16,395 nucleotides of DNA, from assembly GCA_010671975.1 (NCBI GenBank), contig JAAHIA010000054.1, forward strand, positions 1 through 16,395. The letters run 5' to 3'. Under the pieces are notes generated by a model. It saw only the letters and a list, made by a program, of their open reading frames with translations. It did not search any database and was not told the DNA's origin. Within the stretch, counting starts at the first letter, position 1. Each line of letters starts with the position of its first letter. Shown piece after piece: positions 14,497-16,395 of this stretch. The DNA is from Leptolyngbya sp. SIO4C1. Its GTDB lineage: Bacteria > Cyanobacteriota > Cyanobacteriia > Phormidesmidales > Phormidesmidaceae. The translations under genes were made by a program, and so were the position numbers.

Positions 14497-15474
14497 TCAG
14501 TCGGTCTGCAGCTCAGTGTCGTCAGCTGGCAGCTCATCGGGCAGACGATCGGTGGGCTGCGGGCCGCGAGAGCGCCACCAGGCCAGCAGCGTGCTAGCAA
14601 TAAAAATGCTGGAGTAGGCCCCCGCAATAAAGCCGATAATCAGGGCTAGGGCAAAAAACTTTAGCGTCTCCCCGCCAAACAGCACAATGGCAACCAGCGA
14701 CAGAACGGTGGTAAAGGTGGTGTTGATCGAGCGCGCCAACGTCTGATTAACCGAGCTGTCAACCACGTCATTGATGGGCTTATGCGATCGCAGCTTCAGA
14801 TTTTCGCGAATGCGATCGTAGATCACCACCGTATCGTTGACCGAAAAACCCACAATCGTCAGCAGCGCTACGATAAACAGGCTGTCGGCCTCGTAGCCGA
14901 GGGTGAGCCCCAGGATAGAAAAAATGCCGAGCGTCACTAGCACGTCGTGCAGCAGCGCCACCAGCGCCAGCACCGCATAGTCAAATTGAAAGCGCAGGCT
15001 GAGATAGATCGTGATGCCAGCAAAGGCCACCAGCAGCGCCAGTAGTCCAGCCGTGAGCAGCTGCTGACCAATGGTGGGACCAACAGTGTCAATCTGCGCC
15101 GTAGCCGGATCAAAGTCGCCCACTGCGCCTGCCAATGCCTGCTGCAGCTGCGTTCGCTGATCGACATCGAGATCGCGCGTGCGCACTGAGAGCGCCTGCC
15201 GATCTTCGCCAAGCAGCTGCACGCTGCTGTTTTCTAGTCCCTGCTCGGCCAGTACCTGCCGCACCGTGCCTAGATCGATTGGCCCATCACAGACACCCGC
15301 CGCCGCGCAGTCGCGCTCTAGCTGCAAACGGGTGCCACCCACAAAATCAAGGCTCGGTCGAATTGGCGCATTAAACTGCGTCCAGGAAACCGCCATGGCG
15401 GCAATGCCTGCCAAAATTACAATGCTAGAGAGCGTCCACCAGAGACCGCGCTGTTTTATGACGTTGAGTTTCAT
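14497..15474 (-). CDS. secF: protein translocase subunit SecF
   Basis: SecF works with SecD in the membrane to pull exported proteins through SecYEG, driven by the ion gradient. From the ATG at 15474 the protein has 325 residues, normal for the family, with six membrane helices. After the first helix (about 11-30) comes the SLDFVGGTRL motif (41-50) and the small extracytoplasmic P1 domain, here with CAAAGVC. VGPTIGQQLL (131-140) precedes helix 2. The conserved IVGFSVNDTVVIYDRIREN (207-225) is the signature of the ion-channel helix region. The open frame runs 24 codons further upstream into the end of secD, but M-K-L-N-V is the usual start and leaves a 17-bp gap to secD. The hydrophilic tail (302-325) is acidic. 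Confidence 0.96.
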   Translation of the reverse strand: MKLNVIKQRGLWWTLSSIVILAGIAAMAVSWTQFNAPIRPSLDFVGGTRLQLERDCAAAGVCDGPIDLGTVRQVLAEQGLENSSVQLLGEDRQALSVRTRDLDVDQRTQLQQALAGAVGDFDPATAQIDTVGPTIGQQLLTAGLLALLVAFAGITIYLSLRFQFDYAVLALVALLHDVLVTLGIFSILGLTLGYEADSLFIVALLTIVGFSVNDTVVIYDRIRENLKLRSHKPINDVVDSSVNQTLARSINTTFTTVLSLVAIVLFGGETLKFFALALIIGFIAGAYSSIFIASTLLAWWRSRGPQPTDRLPDELPADDTELQTD

Positions 15475-15491
15475 ACTTTCAGAGGCTGGCG

Positions 15492-16395
15492 TTAAGAAGC
15501 TGAAGAAGACGGCGAGGCCGATGTCCGAGCGGAGATGCCGGGGCAAAAATAGTCTGGCTTACGAAACTGAGGTAGCCCAATCAGCGTAAACAGCAGCGTA
15601 CGCGAGCAGGTAAGCGCCGTAAACAGGCTAATGAGCACGCCAATTGCCAGCGTCAGCGCAAAGCCCTTGACCAGACCAGCGCCAAACCAAAACAGCGCCG
15701 CACAGGCAATCAAAGTCGTGACGTTGCTGTCAAGAATGCTAGAAAAGGCGCGATAGAAGCCTGATTCAACCGAGCGGTAAAGCGTCTTGCCAGCGCGCAG
15801 CTCTTCGCGCGTGCGCTCAAAAATCAGCACGTTGGCATCGACCGCCATGCCGATACTCAAGATAAAGCCGGCAATGCCCGGCAGCGTCAGCGTTACCCCC
15901 AGCAGGCTGTAGGCAGCCCAGGTAAGAATGGCGTAGATAACCAGCGCCAGATCGGCCAGCAGCCCCGGTAGCCGATAGTAGATAGCCATAAAAATTAGCA
16001 CCAGCACTAGGCCAGACACGCCGGCATAGAGGCTGCGCTGGATGCTATCACGCCCGAGCGTCGCGCCTACGGTGCGATTTTCAACCACCTCAACCGGCAG
16101 CGGCAGCGCACCGCCGCGCAGCTGAATTTCTAGGTCGCGCGCTGACTCAGCTGTAAAGTTTCCAGAGATGACGGCGCTGCCACCGGTGATGCCGGTCTGG
16201 GCATACTGCACATCTACGACCGGTGCGCTAATTAAATCATTGTCTAGAAAGATGCCGATACTGCGACCGGTGCCGGCGATATCGCGGGTCAGCTGGGCAA
16301 ACAGATCGCCACCCTCGTCATTGAACTCTAAAACCACTTCCCAGGCGTTGCTGGTGCCAATTGGGCGAGCCAGCGCATCGCGCAGCTTGTCGCCA
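15492..16395 (-). CDS. secD: protein translocase subunit SecD, N-terminal part beyond the window
   Basis: Three hundred residues of the C-terminal part are visible and the frame stays open to the edge; a GTG at 16337 is internal, not the start. The extracytoplasmic P1 base region reads QTGITGGSAVISGNFTAESA, then RGGALPLPVEVVENRTVGATLG. Five membrane helices follow, including GFILSIGMAVDANVLIFERTREE, the SecD signature with the Asp needed for ion coupling. The tail after PQFRKPDYFCPGI is Ser/Ala-rich (SARTSASPSSSAS) and looks non-conserved. It is the first visible gene of the secD-secF-membrane protein operon, 17 bp before secF. Confidence 0.95.
   Translation of the reverse strand, partial: GDKLRDALARPIGTSNAWEVVLEFNDEGGDLFAQLTRDIAGTGRSIGIFLDNDLISAPVVDVQYAQTGITGGSAVISGNFTAESARDLEIQLRGGALPLPVEVVENRTVGATLGRDSIQRSLYAGVSGLVLVLIFMAIYYRLPGLLADLALVIYAILTWAAYSLLGVTLTLPGIAGFILSIGMAVDANVLIFERTREELRAGKTLYRSVESGFYRAFSSILDSNVTTLIACAALFWFGAGLVKGFALTLAIGVLISLFTALTCSRTLLFTLIGLPQFRKPDYFCPGISARTSASPSSSAS

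Larger units (their letters stand above)
107..14791. repeat. dispersed HIP1 octamers GCGATCGC (18 copies)
   Basis: Exact copies start at 107, 673, 1885, 2108, 3480, 4148, 4172, 5760, 5912, 7684, 8258, 8385, 10218, 11621, 12606, 13077, 13691 and 14784, all inside genes. Chance would give well under one in this length. This highly iterated palindrome is a known signature of many cyanobacterial genomes. The range given only spans the first to last copy. Confidence 0.95.

Noticed and set aside
14497..14627. Upstream part of the membrane-protein frame overlapping secF
   Set aside because: It reads as an out-of-frame shadow of the secF 3' end; a start after the secF stop gives a sensible protein.

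Overview
The window looks like ordinary chromosome from a cyanobacterium, possibly a Leptolyngbya-like filamentous form (that level of placement is a guess). The reasons are at least 18 exact copies of the HIP1 octamer GCGATCGC in about 16 kb, a predominance of cyanobacterial conserved protein types (a DUF3318-like protein, UPF0182, small lineage-specific proteins), and a PEP-CTERM secreted protein. Coding density is high, and no tRNA, rRNA, insertion sequence, phage gene or CRISPR array is visible.

Layout. 1-1375 (minus): a short lipoprotein gene followed by a conserved hypothetical that runs off the left edge. 1568-3015 (plus): an 84-residue hypothetical overlapping or abutting an MltA-type lytic transglycosylase. 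3029-4436 (minus): an ECF sigma factor and a membrane anti-sigma factor of the RskA type, 4 bp apart. The anti-sigma carries four tandem copies of an 8-residue repeat. 4713-5639 (plus, divergent from the sigma gene): a secreted CHRD-domain protein with an EF-hand-like loop and a PEP-CTERM tail. 5707-6603 (minus): an EamA/DMT permease. 6697-7716 (plus): a tRNA-dihydrouridine synthase. 7829-8482 (plus): a DUF3318-like membrane protein closed by a strong intrinsic terminator. 8483-9062: the longest non-coding stretch. 9063-10340 (plus): a WcaI-like glycosyltransferase. 10484-13246 (minus): a UPF0182 membrane protein. 13299-14069 (plus): a NagB-like sugar-phosphate deaminase/isomerase. 14061-16395 (minus): secD (partial), secF and a small two-helix membrane protein.

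How the genes work together. The clearest multi-gene unit is the ECF sigma/RskA pair with the divergent CHRD/PEP-CTERM gene. It resembles known sigma/RskA modules that control secreted surface proteins, so the CHRD protein is a natural candidate target. The secD-secF operon is standard protein-export machinery, with a small uncharacterised membrane protein as its third gene. The remaining genes are metabolic or housekeeping singletons.

I do not see a convincing new defence or mobile system. The features most worth a second look are the repeat-expanded anti-sigma linker, the Ca-loop CHRD protein beside it, and the long leader region before the glycosyltransferase.
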